From assembly GCA_964514385.1 (NCBI GenBank), contig CAZEQJ010000027.1:1-46063 (forward strand): 46,063 nucleotides of DNA. Direction: 5' to 3'. Origin of the DNA: CAZEQJ01 sp964514385. Its GTDB lineage: Bacteria > Bacteroidota > Bacteroidia > Cytophagales > Cyclobacteriaceae. The position numbers and the translations under genes are program-made. Below the pieces are notes generated by a model that saw nothing but the letters and a program-made list of their open reading frames with translations, was not told the origin of the DNA and made no database searches. Shown piece after piece: positions 1 to 8,261 of the stretch (position 1 is its first letter; every line of letters begins with the position of its first letter).

Positions 1-196
1 CATAGGTGGTGTACCCTCTTTCCTGAAAGAATGCTTCCCATTCTTTCCAGCTTTCATTGGTAACGAAGAGTCCGTGAATAAATACGATGGTTTTGGATTC
101 GATTGTGTTTTTCATTTCGCTTTCTGTTTTTGTTTGTGAAAAAGAGATTAAAGAGGTCAACAGACCAATTAATACTAATAGACTTGTTTTTTTCAT
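1..196 (-). CDS. alpha/beta hydrolase, N-terminal part only
   Basis: The frame opens at an ATG at 196 and runs off the left edge, so only 65 residues are visible. They begin with a hydrophobic signal peptide ending near FSQ, followed by a strand and oxyanion-hole motif, KTIVFIHGLFVTNESW, then WKEWEAFF. This is the start of an alpha/beta hydrolase core; the nucleophile elbow lies outside the window. Export is inferred from the signal peptide. The gene lies 76 bases downstream of the Crp/Fnr regulator on the same strand and could be its target or co-transcribed with it. Substrate is unknown. Confidence 0.75.
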   Translation of the reverse strand, partial: MKKTSLLVLIGLLTSLISFSQTKTESEMKNTIESKTIVFIHGLFVTNESWKEWEAFFQERGYTTY

Positions 197-272
197 TTGC
201 TTGTAAATTGTTCAATCACAAGACAAAGGTCAGAAACGAGATAAAGGATAACTTTAACCCAGGTTAATATCG

Positions 273-860
273 CTATCTGCCTGCGATTCTTTTTCGTATC
301 CTGCTGAGGGATGGGCCTTGAATGCCCAGATATGATGAAATATGATACAACGGAACCTTATCATGTAGTTCCGGATGTGAATTAATAAGGTCTATGTAGC
401 GCTCCTCCGGAGATTTTAACAGGAAGCTTTCCATTCTTTCTATGACAATATTTGCTGCCATTTCGGCGGTTAGCCGTCCAAAGCGTTCCCACTCGTGCGA
501 TTGTTTGTAGAGTTTTTGCAGATCGAATATGTTGATTGAAGCAATGTGGGCATCTGTCAATGCTTCGGTATAATATTCACAAGGAATTTGCCTGACGAAG
601 CTCTTGTAGGCCGTCACTAATCCATTTTGAGAAAAGAAAAACAGGTTTTTGTCTTCACCGGATTTTTCATCAATGATGTACGAACGAAAAGTACCTTGTA
701 TTACAAATCCGAGTTCTTTACAAACATTTTTGTAGTCATTGAACAGGTCTCCTTTTTTGAAGGTTTTTTCATACCAGTAATTCAATGATAAATAAAAAGC
801 TTCTTCCGATATGCCAGCGAAATCATGCAGTGCTCCTTGTAGTTTTTCAAGATAGGACAT
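273..860 (-). CDS. Crp/Fnr-family transcriptional regulator
   Basis: The 195-residue length matches the short Crp/Fnr regulators common in Bacteroidota. Residues 20-125 fit the cyclic-nucleotide-binding beta-roll (FKKGDLF, LGFVIQGTFRSYII), and the C-terminus holds a winged-helix recognition segment, ISSYLGIQGPSLSRIRKR. No cysteines are placed as in Fnr iron-sulfur sensors, so oxygen sensing through a cluster is unlikely; the ligand is unknown. It lies between the serine hydrolase gene upstream and the truncated alpha/beta hydrolase downstream, all on the minus strand. Many members regulate adjacent genes, but no target can be shown here. The HTH is slightly shorter than in classical Crp. Confidence 0.85.
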   Translation of the reverse strand: MSYLEKLQGALHDFAGISEEAFYLSLNYWYEKTFKKGDLFNDYKNVCKELGFVIQGTFRSYIIDEKSGEDKNLFFFSQNGLVTAYKSFVRQIPCEYYTEALTDAHIASINIFDLQKLYKQSHEWERFGRLTAEMAANIVIERMESFLLKSPEERYIDLINSHPELHDKVPLYHISSYLGIQGPSLSRIRKRIAGR

Positions 861-975
861 ATCGGTATGTATATGATACTACCGGATGAGTTAGCGTCGA
901 CCGGATGCTATAAATTTGAATAAAATTTTGTCAAATCACCAACATTTATACTTGTAAAGGAACAAAAGGGCGTAT

Positions 976-2313
976 TTAATTGAGTTTGGTCCCTTCTATG
1001 ATATTCTCATTTAAATTGATGACCATTTTATTACCGGTAAATTCGATTTTTAATTCATTGGTGTAGGTTAGCCGTAAAGAAGCGTCCCTTTCAGTCAATA
1101 ACTCGTCATCCAGAAACAAGCGACCATCAACCTCCTGAAGAACCAGCCTGGTCCGTTTAATGCCCAGATGTCTGGTAAGTTCTTCTTCGTTGAAAAAATA
1201 AGTTCCTATCTGGCCTTTATATGAGGCAGGATTAGCTAATTCCGTCTCAGAAGGTAATGCTATATCCTCTCCTCTGATTGTAAGATATAAATCTCCTAAA
1301 AGCTGAAGAATAGGTGTATTGCCCCAATTTGAAGTTATGGCAATGAAATCTCCCGCCTCCGGCATTCTGATCATAACGCTTTTAGTGCCGTAACCACTAC
1401 CTGCTGCAAAATGCAATTTTTCTGGTCCAAAATATTTAATACTCCACGCATATCCTTCATACTCATTTTCACCACTTTGAATATGAGATTGAAACATCAG
1501 GTCAACATAGTCCTTACTCAGAATGGTATGGTCTTCCAAACCTTTAATAAATTCAAAAAGGTCGGAAGGGGTGGAGTAGAGGCCGCCACCTGCATTATCA
1601 CCATAATGCTTGCTTCGTTGAGCAAACTCCAATCCATTTGCACTTACACGGTACGGCTCAGCAAGGTTTGAAATAACATTTCGGCCACTGTAATAGCCTG
1701 TATTCTTCAGTTTTAACGGCTCAATGATATTTTTTGTAATAAATGAGGCATAATTCATGCCGGATACATTTTCAATGATTGCTCCCAATAAAATGACACC
1801 TGCATTGGAGTATTCATAGCGTTCTCCCGGTGCAAAAAGCAGGGTTTGCTTACCAACGAGTTTGATTTGTTCCTCAAAAGTAAGCTCCTGATGTGGCAGC
1901 ACCCCGGATTCACGGGGTAGTCCGGAAGTATGGGTCAGTAGATGGTGAACTGTAATGCTATCAGCCCAGGGGGCTGTGAGTTCCGGGATATAGCTGGCGA
2001 CAGGTGCCTTGATTTCAATTTCACCAGATTCAGTCAGGATCAGGATAGCGGCAGCCGTAAATGTTTTGGAAATGGAATTTATAGAGAATCTGGTATCGGG
2101 TGTGTTTTTGATACCAAAACTTCTGTTAGCAAGGCCGAAGCTTTTTTCATACGTGTTTTCATTGTCAATAACCACTTTGACAGTGCCTGAAAAGCCATAT
2201 ACGCTTTCATAGGCTGCAACTGTGTTATTCAGCTTTTCTACCAGGTTGGTATCCTGGCCAAAAGCAATATTCATTTGAATTAAAAGGGAAAAAGTAGCGA
2301 AAATATATTTCAT
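976..2313 (-). CDS. exported serine hydrolase, beta-lactamase (class C / PBP4*) family
   Basis: The 445-residue protein has a signal peptide (residues 1-19, ending AFGQ). The active-site serine motif is S80-I-S-K83, the second motif is Y168-S-N170 in RYEYSNAGV, and HFAAGSGYG matches the third HxG-type motif. These are the hallmarks of the beta-lactamase-related serine hydrolases (Pfam Beta-lactamase), which include esterases and D-aminopeptidases as well as true class C enzymes. A C-terminal domain of about 100 residues (from about 345) is typical of Bacteroidota members. It probably acts in the periplasm. The sequence does not show that it confers antibiotic resistance, and its substrate is unknown. 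Confidence 0.88.
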   Translation of the reverse strand: MKYIFATFSLLIQMNIAFGQDTNLVEKLNNTVAAYESVYGFSGTVKVVIDNENTYEKSFGLANRSFGIKNTPDTRFSINSISKTFTAAAILILTESGEIEIKAPVASYIPELTAPWADSITVHHLLTHTSGLPRESGVLPHQELTFEEQIKLVGKQTLLFAPGERYEYSNAGVILLGAIIENVSGMNYASFITKNIIEPLKLKNTGYYSGRNVISNLAEPYRVSANGLEFAQRSKHYGDNAGGGLYSTPSDLFEFIKGLEDHTILSKDYVDLMFQSHIQSGENEYEGYAWSIKYFGPEKLHFAAGSGYGTKSVMIRMPEAGDFIAITSNWGNTPILQLLGDLYLTIRGEDIALPSETELANPASYKGQIGTYFFNEEELTRHLGIKRTRLVLQEVDGRLFLDDELLTERDASLRLTYTNELKIEFTGNKMVINLNENIIEGTKLN

Positions 2314-2520
2314 GGAAATGAATTTATGTTTTGGTAAGGTAAGAAGTTTTCAGATTGAATTTCATTCATTGTCCGGGCTGAATCAGACTTCATTTCTTTG
2401 TTTTTTTAATCAGCTTCAATGCCCAGTCATACTCAACTATTCTATGTTAGTGTTACATTGTTACTGCCTTCAACTAGGCATAGGCCAGGCCCTAAGAATC
2501 AAATAAAAACCCCCTGGATC

Positions 2521-2817
2521 CTATTGTCCCACTTGCTCCGGCTTCAGCCATTTTCGCTCGGAATAAAAAGTGCCGAAAGGAAGCAGCGAGGCAATGAAAA
2601 TCAGGAAAAACTTTTTAAAACTCCACCCCAGCTTCAGCTTCAGCAGGACTGCAAGTATCACATACACGATAAACAAAATGCCGTGTGCCATACCTACAGG
2701 AAACAGGAAAACCTCATACAGGCCGGCATCCATCGGTTTGATTACCAGCATATTGAAAAATAGGGCCAGATAGGAAATGCCTTCCAGTATTCCTACCACA
2801 CGAAATGTTTTCAGCAT
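2521..2817 (-). CDS. DUF3817 membrane protein
   Basis: A 98-residue protein with three hydrophobic segments (about 5-27, 37-60 and 68-83). The opening LKTFRVVGILEGISYLALF, the central FPVGMAHGILF and the closing WSFKKFFLIFIASLLPFGTF, YSERKW pattern match DUF3817 (the YdzA-like integral membrane family). Function of the family is not established. It stands alone on the minus strand, downstream of a helical lipoprotein gene and separated from it by a terminator hairpin at 2846-2875. I see no obvious gene in the 207 bases between it and the serine hydrolase. Confidence 0.85.
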   Translation of the reverse strand: MLKTFRVVGILEGISYLALFFNMLVIKPMDAGLYEVFLFPVGMAHGILFIVYVILAVLLKLKLGWSFKKFFLIFIASLLPFGTFYSERKWLKPEQVGQ

Positions 2818-2845
2818 TGCCTGTTGGTTTTTTCTGTTTTCATCC

Positions 2846-2875
2846 TAAAAAAAAGGCAGACACTACGCCTGCCTA
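2846..2875 (-). terminator. rho-independent terminator after the 2896-3285 lipoprotein
   Basis: Read on the minus strand, a six-base-pair stem AGGCAG/CTGCCT (2869-2874 with 2854-2859) is followed directly by a run of seven to eight T. It lies about 20 bases past the stop codon of the lipoprotein gene. Confidence 0.8.
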
Positions 2876-2895
2876 AATCGATTATTATTTTTCTT

Positions 2896-3285
2896 TTATA
2901 ATTCACCAAGTGCATGGTAAATGTCGTGTACTTCTGTCACCTTTACCACAGTAAGTGAGTCATCTCCGGACTCTATTGCGGCATTTAATTCTGCCGACTT
3001 CGACACCAGCTGATCCAGCAGGGAAGCAGCCTCTGTTTCCTTCAACTCTTCCGGAATGCCCAGCGCCTTCCAAGCTTTTGCGGTGGAGTCCATCTCCATA
3101 TAATCTTCCTGCAATGGCACCAGGTCGCCTTCATCTGCTGCCGGATGGTACGCCAACCCCATCACCATATGGTAATCCTCACGTGCTGCTTTCCAGTCCT
3201 CAAGGCTTACTGCCGCTTCCTGCTTTTCGCCCGATGTACAGGCCATCATCGAAATCAATAATGTTGTAACTAAAAATGTTCTCAT
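2896..3285 (-). CDS. small helical lipoprotein, function unknown
   Basis: A 129-residue protein with a lipoprotein signal: basic start, hydrophobic stretch and lipobox SMMAC, so Cys16 would be the lipidated residue. The rest is rich in Glu, Ala and Leu and reads as amphipathic helices: WKAAREDYHMVMGLAYHP, MEMDSTAKAWKALG, SLLDQLVSKSAELNAAI. The C-terminus VTEVHDIYHALGEL resembles the last helix of four-helix-bundle heme or copper proteins (cytochrome b562/c' fold), where a histidine is a ligand; the H34 and H119/H123 region could bind a metal, but no CxxCH heme site exists. This fold assignment is inference only. It is monocistronic with its own terminator. Confidence 0.7.
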   Translation of the reverse strand: MRTFLVTTLLISMMACTSGEKQEAAVSLEDWKAAREDYHMVMGLAYHPAADEGDLVPLQEDYMEMDSTAKAWKALGIPEELKETEAASLLDQLVSKSAELNAAIESGDDSLTVVKVTEVHDIYHALGEL

Positions 3286-3311
3286 GGATGTAAAATTTTT
3301 CGTAAATATAG

Positions 3312-3989
3312 CTATTTACAGGTAATTCCGTTCACATAATGCTCAATGGCATGTACCTCACGGGCTGTTTCTGCACCTAGAAATCCGGTGATATCATCAT
3401 ATGTGACCTGCCGGTTATATTGCTTCACGTAGTCGCTGGAAATGGGCATATACGACCAATGCCATTTCTCCATCTGATACCCCTTCCTGCCATCGGACTG
3501 ATCCGTGTAGGGTTGACAAAACCCGAATTCAGGCGCACGTTGCACCAGCCAGTCATAGGCCCTTTTCCCTGCTCCGGCTTCAAAAAAATCATTCTCCAGA
3601 CTTACTACATCGATATCAGTACCCCAGTGATGCCTGGAGGTGGATGGCATCGAACTGAAAAGCAGTATATCCAGCGCTTTTTCCTTGTCCGTGTTGAAGG
3701 TGCGGGAAGTCCATTTCCTTTCCCATATTACCTTTTGCTCTTCGAAGCTGCGCGTTCCGGAGATCAGCGTCAGGCTGATGCCTTCTTTTTGTGCAGCCTC
3801 ATACATGGCTTCATAGGCGTCGGCTACTGGCTTCTGTAAATAGATGGGCTTATTGGAGTATGCCGGCTCCACCAGGCGGAAACCGGGATGCTCACGATAA
3901 TCAAATTTACCCATCAGGAATGCAGGCGTTACCTCTGGCGGTGCAGCAGCAATACACCCCATGACCAAAATAAATAAGAGCTTAGGCAT
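3312..3989 (-). CDS. M15 family D-alanyl-D-alanine carboxypeptidase (VanY-like)
   Basis: The 225-residue protein carries the complete zinc-peptidase signature of the VanY/M15 family: SGTRSFEEQ before the active site, S118-R-H120-H-W-G-T-D-I-D127 supplying the histidine and aspartate ligands, and E174-K-W-H177-W supplying the catalytic glutamate and last zinc histidine. The family trims the D-Ala-D-Ala end of peptidoglycan stems. The N-terminus is hydrophobic and contains LVMGC, which could serve as a lipobox with Cys12 as the anchor. It lies 40 bases downstream of an APC permease gene on the same strand. No vanH/A/X or other resistance gene is near, so cell-wall remodelling is more likely than glycopeptide resistance. 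Confidence 0.88.
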   Translation of the reverse strand: MPKLLFILVMGCIAAAPPEVTPAFLMGKFDYREHPGFRLVEPAYSNKPIYLQKPVADAYEAMYEAAQKEGISLTLISGTRSFEEQKVIWERKWTSRTFNTDKEKALDILLFSSMPSTSRHHWGTDIDVVSLENDFFEAGAGKRAYDWLVQRAPEFGFCQPYTDQSDGRKGYQMEKWHWSYMPISSDYVKQYNRQVTYDDITGFLGAETAREVHAIEHYVNGITCK

Positions 3990-4029
3990 AATTTATACGT
4001 AACTTTATGTACGAGAATATACGTAACAT

Positions 4030-5397
4030 TTAGGTATTTTTCTTCAATACACCGTAATAATAAAACAACCCGGAGCACGTGAGTATCGCACCTATCAGTG
4101 AAGGGATAAAAGCCGTAATTATGGTAGTGATCAGAAACCATACCTGAATTACCAGCACGATGATCAGGGTTACCGGATACCCCCAGGCCTTATACGGCCG
4201 CGATACATCCTTATATTTTCTACGCATGATCCATATGGCGACAAAGGTCATGATGTTGAATACGGTCGAAGTAAAGGAGAAGAAGTCAATTATGGTTTCG
4301 TAGGCACGTTCACCCAGCATAGCAAACATAAGCAATACAGAGGCCCATGCGGCCTGCAGAAAAATGGCATGGTTGGGTGTTTTGAATTTCGGGTGCAGTT
4401 TGGCCATGGGCTTAAAAAAGAGGCCATCCCGCGCCATGGCATACCAGGTGCGGCTTTTTACAAATACCTGTGCGTTGAGGTTGGTAAAACCACTTGTCAT
4501 GATGATCAGGGCAATCATGGTACCACCAATGCCGCCCAGCACCTTCACCATCGCGTCCACAGCCACCACACGTGAATTGGCAAGTCCTTCTTTGCCCATC
4601 ACATTCAGGTAGCCCGTATTGATCACAAGGTACAGTATCATGATGATGAGAATACCCCAGAATAAGGAGAGCGGCAGGTTTTTCCGTGGATTTTTAATTT
4701 CTTCTGCCACGTAGGTAGCACCTTCCCATCCGCTGTAGGCAAAAAAGGAATATCGTAGAGCCGTGCCCACAGTAAGCAGCGAACCCCATGAAAGGCTCAG
4801 CTGGCCCAGTTTATCAAAATGTTCAACATGAATCCCGTTTTTAAAACCGATTACAAATATGGCGAGCAGGGCGATCATTTTGGCCATACCGAAAATATTT
4901 TGCAAACGTCCACTCAGTGTTATGCCACGGCTATTCAGGAAGGAGAGCACCCAGATGACACCCAGTCCTAGGGCTGCAATACGCACCTTGATCAGGGCCT
5001 CATAGCTGAACATCGACCAGAATGTTTCTGAAAAGAACAGAGCTACGGCTACAATGGCACCTGTTTCGGAGACGAAAAACATAGCCCAACCCCGCAAAAA
5101 GGAAACGATAGGAGGGTAGGCAGCACGCAAAAACACATACGGCCCGCCGGATCGTGGCATCATGGCCACCATCTCGGCGTAAAGGAAGGCTCCGAGAAGG
5201 GTGGCAACAGCACCAATGATCCAGGCACCATAAAACAGGCTGATAGATCCCACTGCCATCATGATAGGGCCGGGCGTACGGAAAATGCCCGAGCCGATGA
5301 TGCGGTTTACGATGATCGACAGGGATGAAAAGAGTGTTAATTTCCTGTTTAATGGTGTCTCCTCAGAGAACCACTCCGCCGGTAATTTACTACTCAT
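4030..5397 (-). CDS. APC-superfamily amino acid permease
   Basis: A 455-residue integral membrane protein with about twelve hydrophobic segments. The first segment contains IIVNRIIGSGIFRTPGPIM, the unwound substrate-binding helix typical of the amino acid-polyamine-organocation superfamily (GSGIF). FFAYSGWEGATYVAEEIKNP in the middle corresponds to the conserved TM6 and following loop of LAT-like members. It would move an amino acid across the inner membrane by exchange or proton symport; the substrate cannot be told. Downstream, 40 bases away, is the VanY-like peptidase. The protein is full length. Confidence 0.88.
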   Translation of the reverse strand: MSSKLPAEWFSEETPLNRKLTLFSSLSIIVNRIIGSGIFRTPGPIMMAVGSISLFYGAWIIGAVATLLGAFLYAEMVAMMPRSGGPYVFLRAAYPPIVSFLRGWAMFFVSETGAIVAVALFFSETFWSMFSYEALIKVRIAALGLGVIWVLSFLNSRGITLSGRLQNIFGMAKMIALLAIFVIGFKNGIHVEHFDKLGQLSLSWGSLLTVGTALRYSFFAYSGWEGATYVAEEIKNPRKNLPLSLFWGILIIMILYLVINTGYLNVMGKEGLANSRVVAVDAMVKVLGGIGGTMIALIIMTSGFTNLNAQVFVKSRTWYAMARDGLFFKPMAKLHPKFKTPNHAIFLQAAWASVLLMFAMLGERAYETIIDFFSFTSTVFNIMTFVAIWIMRRKYKDVSRPYKAWGYPVTLIIVLVIQVWFLITTIITAFIPSLIGAILTCSGLFYYYGVLKKNT

Positions 5398-5459
5398 CTA
5401 AGGTTGATTTTACCATTATTTGCTGTTTTGTGAATGGTGCCGCTACTGATTATACCGGG

Positions 5460-6443
5460 CTACCAAAGCTGGTGAACCAGGGGCTTGATCCGGGTTTTAT
5501 AGATATCGTCCATGCGGGCTTTTTCTTCTGCTGATACAGCATCTTCGGTGGCCTTCAGGTTGGACGTGATCTGTTCTACCCTCGAGGCTCCGGGAATGAT
5601 AGTGCTCACTTCCTCAAAGGAGAGAATCCACTGCAGTGCTTTATGTGCCAATTCAGTCTCTTCCGGGAATATTGCCTTGAGTTCTTCTACTGCAGCCAGC
5701 CCTGTCTCAAAGTCTATACCGGAGAAGGTTTCTCCCTTGTCAAATGCTTCGCCGTTGCGGTTATAGTTTCGGTGGTCGCCTTTACCAAATTCCATATTGC
5801 TGTGATATTTTCCTGTAAGGAGCCCACTGGCCAGTGGTACCCGCGCGATCACGCCAACGTCTTTTTTCTTTACCTGCTCAAAGAAAAGCTCAGCCGGGCG
5901 CTGACGAAATACATTGAATATGATCTGTACGGCTGTCACATTATCATATTCCATCGCCTTGATGGCCTCTTCTACTTTTTCCACACTTACGCCGAGGTTT
6001 TTTATTTTACCCTGCTCTCTGAGGCGGTCAAACAATTCAAATATCTCAGGCCGGTAATATGTCTCCGTTGGCGGGCAATGCAGCTGTATCAGGTCGATAC
6101 ATTCCAGGTTCATACGTTGCAGGGAGTCTTCCACATATTTTTGCAACACATCACGCGTATAGCCTTTATCGACATGGGGCTGGATCTGTCTGCCACATTT
6201 GGTGGCGACGAATACTTCCTCTGCACGCTGGCCGACCACCCGGCCGACAGCTTTTTCACTTTCGCCCATTTCATATACATCCGCGGTGTCGATGAAATTG
6301 ATACCCGCATCGATGGCAGCATGCAGTATTTTATCGGCATTGTCATGATCGAATCCGGAACCCCATTTACCACCTACCTGCCAGGTGCCGAGCGATATTT
6401 CCGAAATATTAAGTCCTGTTTTACCTAGTCGTCTGTATTTCAT
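5460..6443 (-). CDS. aldo/keto reductase
   Basis: The 327-residue protein shows the AKR (alpha/beta)8-barrel pattern with its catalytic tetrad: D55 and Y57 in FIDTADVYEMGESE, K82 in VATKCG and H122 in DLIQLHCPP. The opening MKYRRLGKTGLNISEISLGT and the late segment STIIPGASRVEQ (NADPH-binding region) are also standard. It would reduce carbonyls with NADPH in the cytoplasm. It lies 62 bases upstream of the permease on the same strand and may share a transcript. The closest general group is the bacterial YghZ/IolS-like reductases; the substrate is not predictable. Confidence 0.92.
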   Translation of the reverse strand: MKYRRLGKTGLNISEISLGTWQVGGKWGSGFDHDNADKILHAAIDAGINFIDTADVYEMGESEKAVGRVVGQRAEEVFVATKCGRQIQPHVDKGYTRDVLQKYVEDSLQRMNLECIDLIQLHCPPTETYYRPEIFELFDRLREQGKIKNLGVSVEKVEEAIKAMEYDNVTAVQIIFNVFRQRPAELFFEQVKKKDVGVIARVPLASGLLTGKYHSNMEFGKGDHRNYNRNGEAFDKGETFSGIDFETGLAAVEELKAIFPEETELAHKALQWILSFEEVSTIIPGASRVEQITSNLKATEDAVSAEEKARMDDIYKTRIKPLVHQLW

Positions 6444-6518
6444 AAAAAAGCAAGATTAAACGGCCAAGATAAGGACATGCGGGGCCACCATCAAATATAT
6501 GATCATGAATATCAGGAT

Positions 6519-7226
6519 TCAGAAGCTCATGATCTCCTTAAATCGTATCGACTGCCTTCTGGATACTTCCACTGTCGTACCGTCTTTCAGTATGATCCGG
6601 ATCGTGCCGCTAAACCAGGGCTCTACCTTTTCTATCCATTTCAGGTTGATGATCTGCTGGCGATTGGCACGAAAGAAGGCCGTCGAATCCAGTCGCTTTT
6701 CCATATAGTTGAGTGTCCGGGGTATCATCGGCTTTTCTTCTGCGAAATAAATCCGGGTGTAGTTGTCGCAAATTTCAAATAGCCGGATATCCCTGAGCGC
6801 GACAAACCAGCATTTTTCTCCATCCTTGACGAATACCTGCTGGTCTTCAGTCATTGGCCTCTCCGGCTGATGAGGTTGCAGTAGCGGCTGGTATTTATCG
6901 AGTGCCTTTCTGAGGCGTTCGGGAGTAACTGGTTTTTGCAGGTAGTCGAGTGCATTATAATCAAATGCTCGCATCGCATATTCATCATAGGCTGTAACGA
7001 ATATCACCTGAGGTACGGTATCAAGTGACTCCAGAAAGGTAAAGCCGTCCTTTCCCGGCATCTGGATGTCGAGAAAGATAAGGTCAGGTCGATGTTGTAT
7101 AATCATCGTCTCTGCTTCTCTGGCATTGGCTGCTTCGCCTGAAACGGTAATATCCGGATAGGCTTCAAGCAAGTGCAGCATCTCCTGCCGGGCCAGCCGG
7201 CTGTCGTCGATAATGGCTACTTTCAT
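6519..7226 (-). CDS. LytTR-family response regulator
   Basis: Residues 1-115 form a receiver domain with the acidic pocket D7/D8, phosphoacceptor D53 in LIFLDIQMPGKDG, and K98 in LQKPV. Residues 130-235 form a LytTR DNA-binding domain (RDIRLFEICDNYTRIYF, then FFRANRQQIINLKWIEKV, and VSRRQSIRFKEI at the end). Length 235 is typical of Bacteroidota LytR/AlgR regulators. The gene start overlaps the end of the sensor kinase gene by 62 bases, so the two form a translationally linked pair. It presumably controls its own operon or nearby genes. Confidence 0.93.
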   Translation of the reverse strand: MKVAIIDDSRLARQEMLHLLEAYPDITVSGEAANAREAETMIIQHRPDLIFLDIQMPGKDGFTFLESLDTVPQVIFVTAYDEYAMRAFDYNALDYLQKPVTPERLRKALDKYQPLLQPHQPERPMTEDQQVFVKDGEKCWFVALRDIRLFEICDNYTRIYFAEEKPMIPRTLNYMEKRLDSTAFFRANRQQIINLKWIEKVEPWFSGTIRIILKDGTTVEVSRRQSIRFKEIMSF

Positions 7227-8259
7227 ATTTTAGTGGTAATACCAATGTGGAAATCACCTGATTTTCTTCTTCTTTCAATGCAAAATGACCTTGATCCTGA
7301 AACAGGATTTCCACCCGCTCCAAAATATTACGGATGCCTATGCCCGTCTCTTTCCGCTCAGTTATTTTGCCCGTGTTGATCAGCTCGATCATAAGATGCT
7401 GCCGGTCAGCGGATATGTTCAGGTTTATTGACCCGCCGTCTTCAATCTGCGAAATGCCATGTTTGATGGCATTCTCAAGCATTAACTGAATCGTCATGGG
7501 CGGAACCAGGGCTTGACGCGTCTGCTCTGATATTTGCATCTCAAACGATAATCGCTCCTCGTATTGTATCTTTTCCAGCAGGAGGTAGTTTTCAGCCATC
7601 TCGAGTTCCTCCTCTACCTTCACCAGCGCACGCTCACTATGCTGAATGGAATATCTGAGCATTTCAGACAGGTTCGAAATTGAATCGCGGCTCTTTTCCG
7701 GATCTATACGTACAAGCGACTTGATATTGTTCAATGCATTAAACAGGAAATGTGGGTTGATCTGGGCTTTCAGTGCTACCAACTCTGCTTCCTTCAGTGC
7801 CCGCTCGTAGTTGGCCTTATCAATGCGTGATTGTCGTATGCGCTCCCAATACTGATACAGAAAATAAAAAATGGACCACCCCAGGATGATGATAAATATA
7901 TTTAATACGTAGTATGGAAATTCATTCCATCGTATCGGGCTGTAGCTATTCCAGTCCAGAAATGTCAGCATAGCTCCATGCACCAGTATCTGAACAACGA
8001 CGGAAGCCAGGAAAGAGCCTCCCAGTATATGCAGGATCAGCCTGCCCAAAGGCAGATGACTCCAGCGATACCGTATCGCCACCAGTCGGTATAAATGCGT
8101 GACAAGTAAGCCTGAAGCCCCAATTACAAACTGTAATGCAATGGGCTGAAAGGGTAGTGGCTTGGGTACAAAGGTGAACATGGAAAAGAGCAGGATGGCA
8201 ACAAAGCCACCCCATCCCATCATCTGCAAAAGCCAGTATAGTCTTATTTTACTGAGCAT
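7165..8259 (-). CDS. LytS-type sensor histidine kinase
   Basis: The 364-residue protein has four transmembrane helices (about 8-30, 38-62, 73-100 and 114-137), a short linker, then the His_kinase (HPK7-type) module. H170 in AQINPHFLFNALNNI is the phosphorylated histidine. The N box is QLMLENAIKHG and the G box is TGIGIRNILERV. There is no extracellular sensor domain, so signals would be sensed in the membrane. It is followed by the LytTR regulator with overlap and preceded, with only two bases between, by an exported alpha/beta hydrolase, which suggests a three-gene operon. Confidence 0.93.
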   Translation of the reverse strand: MLSKIRLYWLLQMMGWGGFVAILLFSMFTFVPKPLPFQPIALQFVIGASGLLVTHLYRLVAIRYRWSHLPLGRLILHILGGSFLASVVVQILVHGAMLTFLDWNSYSPIRWNEFPYYVLNIFIIILGWSIFYFLYQYWERIRQSRIDKANYERALKEAELVALKAQINPHFLFNALNNIKSLVRIDPEKSRDSISNLSEMLRYSIQHSERALVKVEEELEMAENYLLLEKIQYEERLSFEMQISEQTRQALVPPMTIQLMLENAIKHGISQIEDGGSINLNISADRQHLMIELINTGKITERKETGIGIRNILERVEILFQDQGHFALKEEENQVISTLVLPLKYESSHYRRQPAGPAGDAALA

Positions 8260-8261
8260 GC

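Noticed and set aside
861..975. Perfect TAAATTTG motif at 911-918 on the plus strand as a promoter
   Set aside because: No plus-strand gene follows; both flanking genes are on the minus strand.
1031..1040. TTACCGGTAA palindrome as an operator
   Set aside because: This copy lies inside coding sequence of the serine hydrolase; it shows the motif can occur by chance.
2312..2763. Plus-strand open frames in the gap after the serine hydrolase
   Set aside because: Low-complexity, without family features, and partly antisense to the DUF3817 gene; I consider the 2314-2520 gap non-coding.
976..3989. Antibiotic resistance cluster (beta-lactamase-like plus VanY-like)
   Set aside because: Both belong to broad families with mostly housekeeping members, are separated by other genes and lack resistance partners or mobile elements.
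5643..6428. Plus-strand open frame of 261 codons
   Set aside because: It lies fully opposite the aldo/keto reductase gene, which has the complete catalytic tetrad; the antisense product has no recognisable domain and is rich in Phe and His as mirror frames often are.
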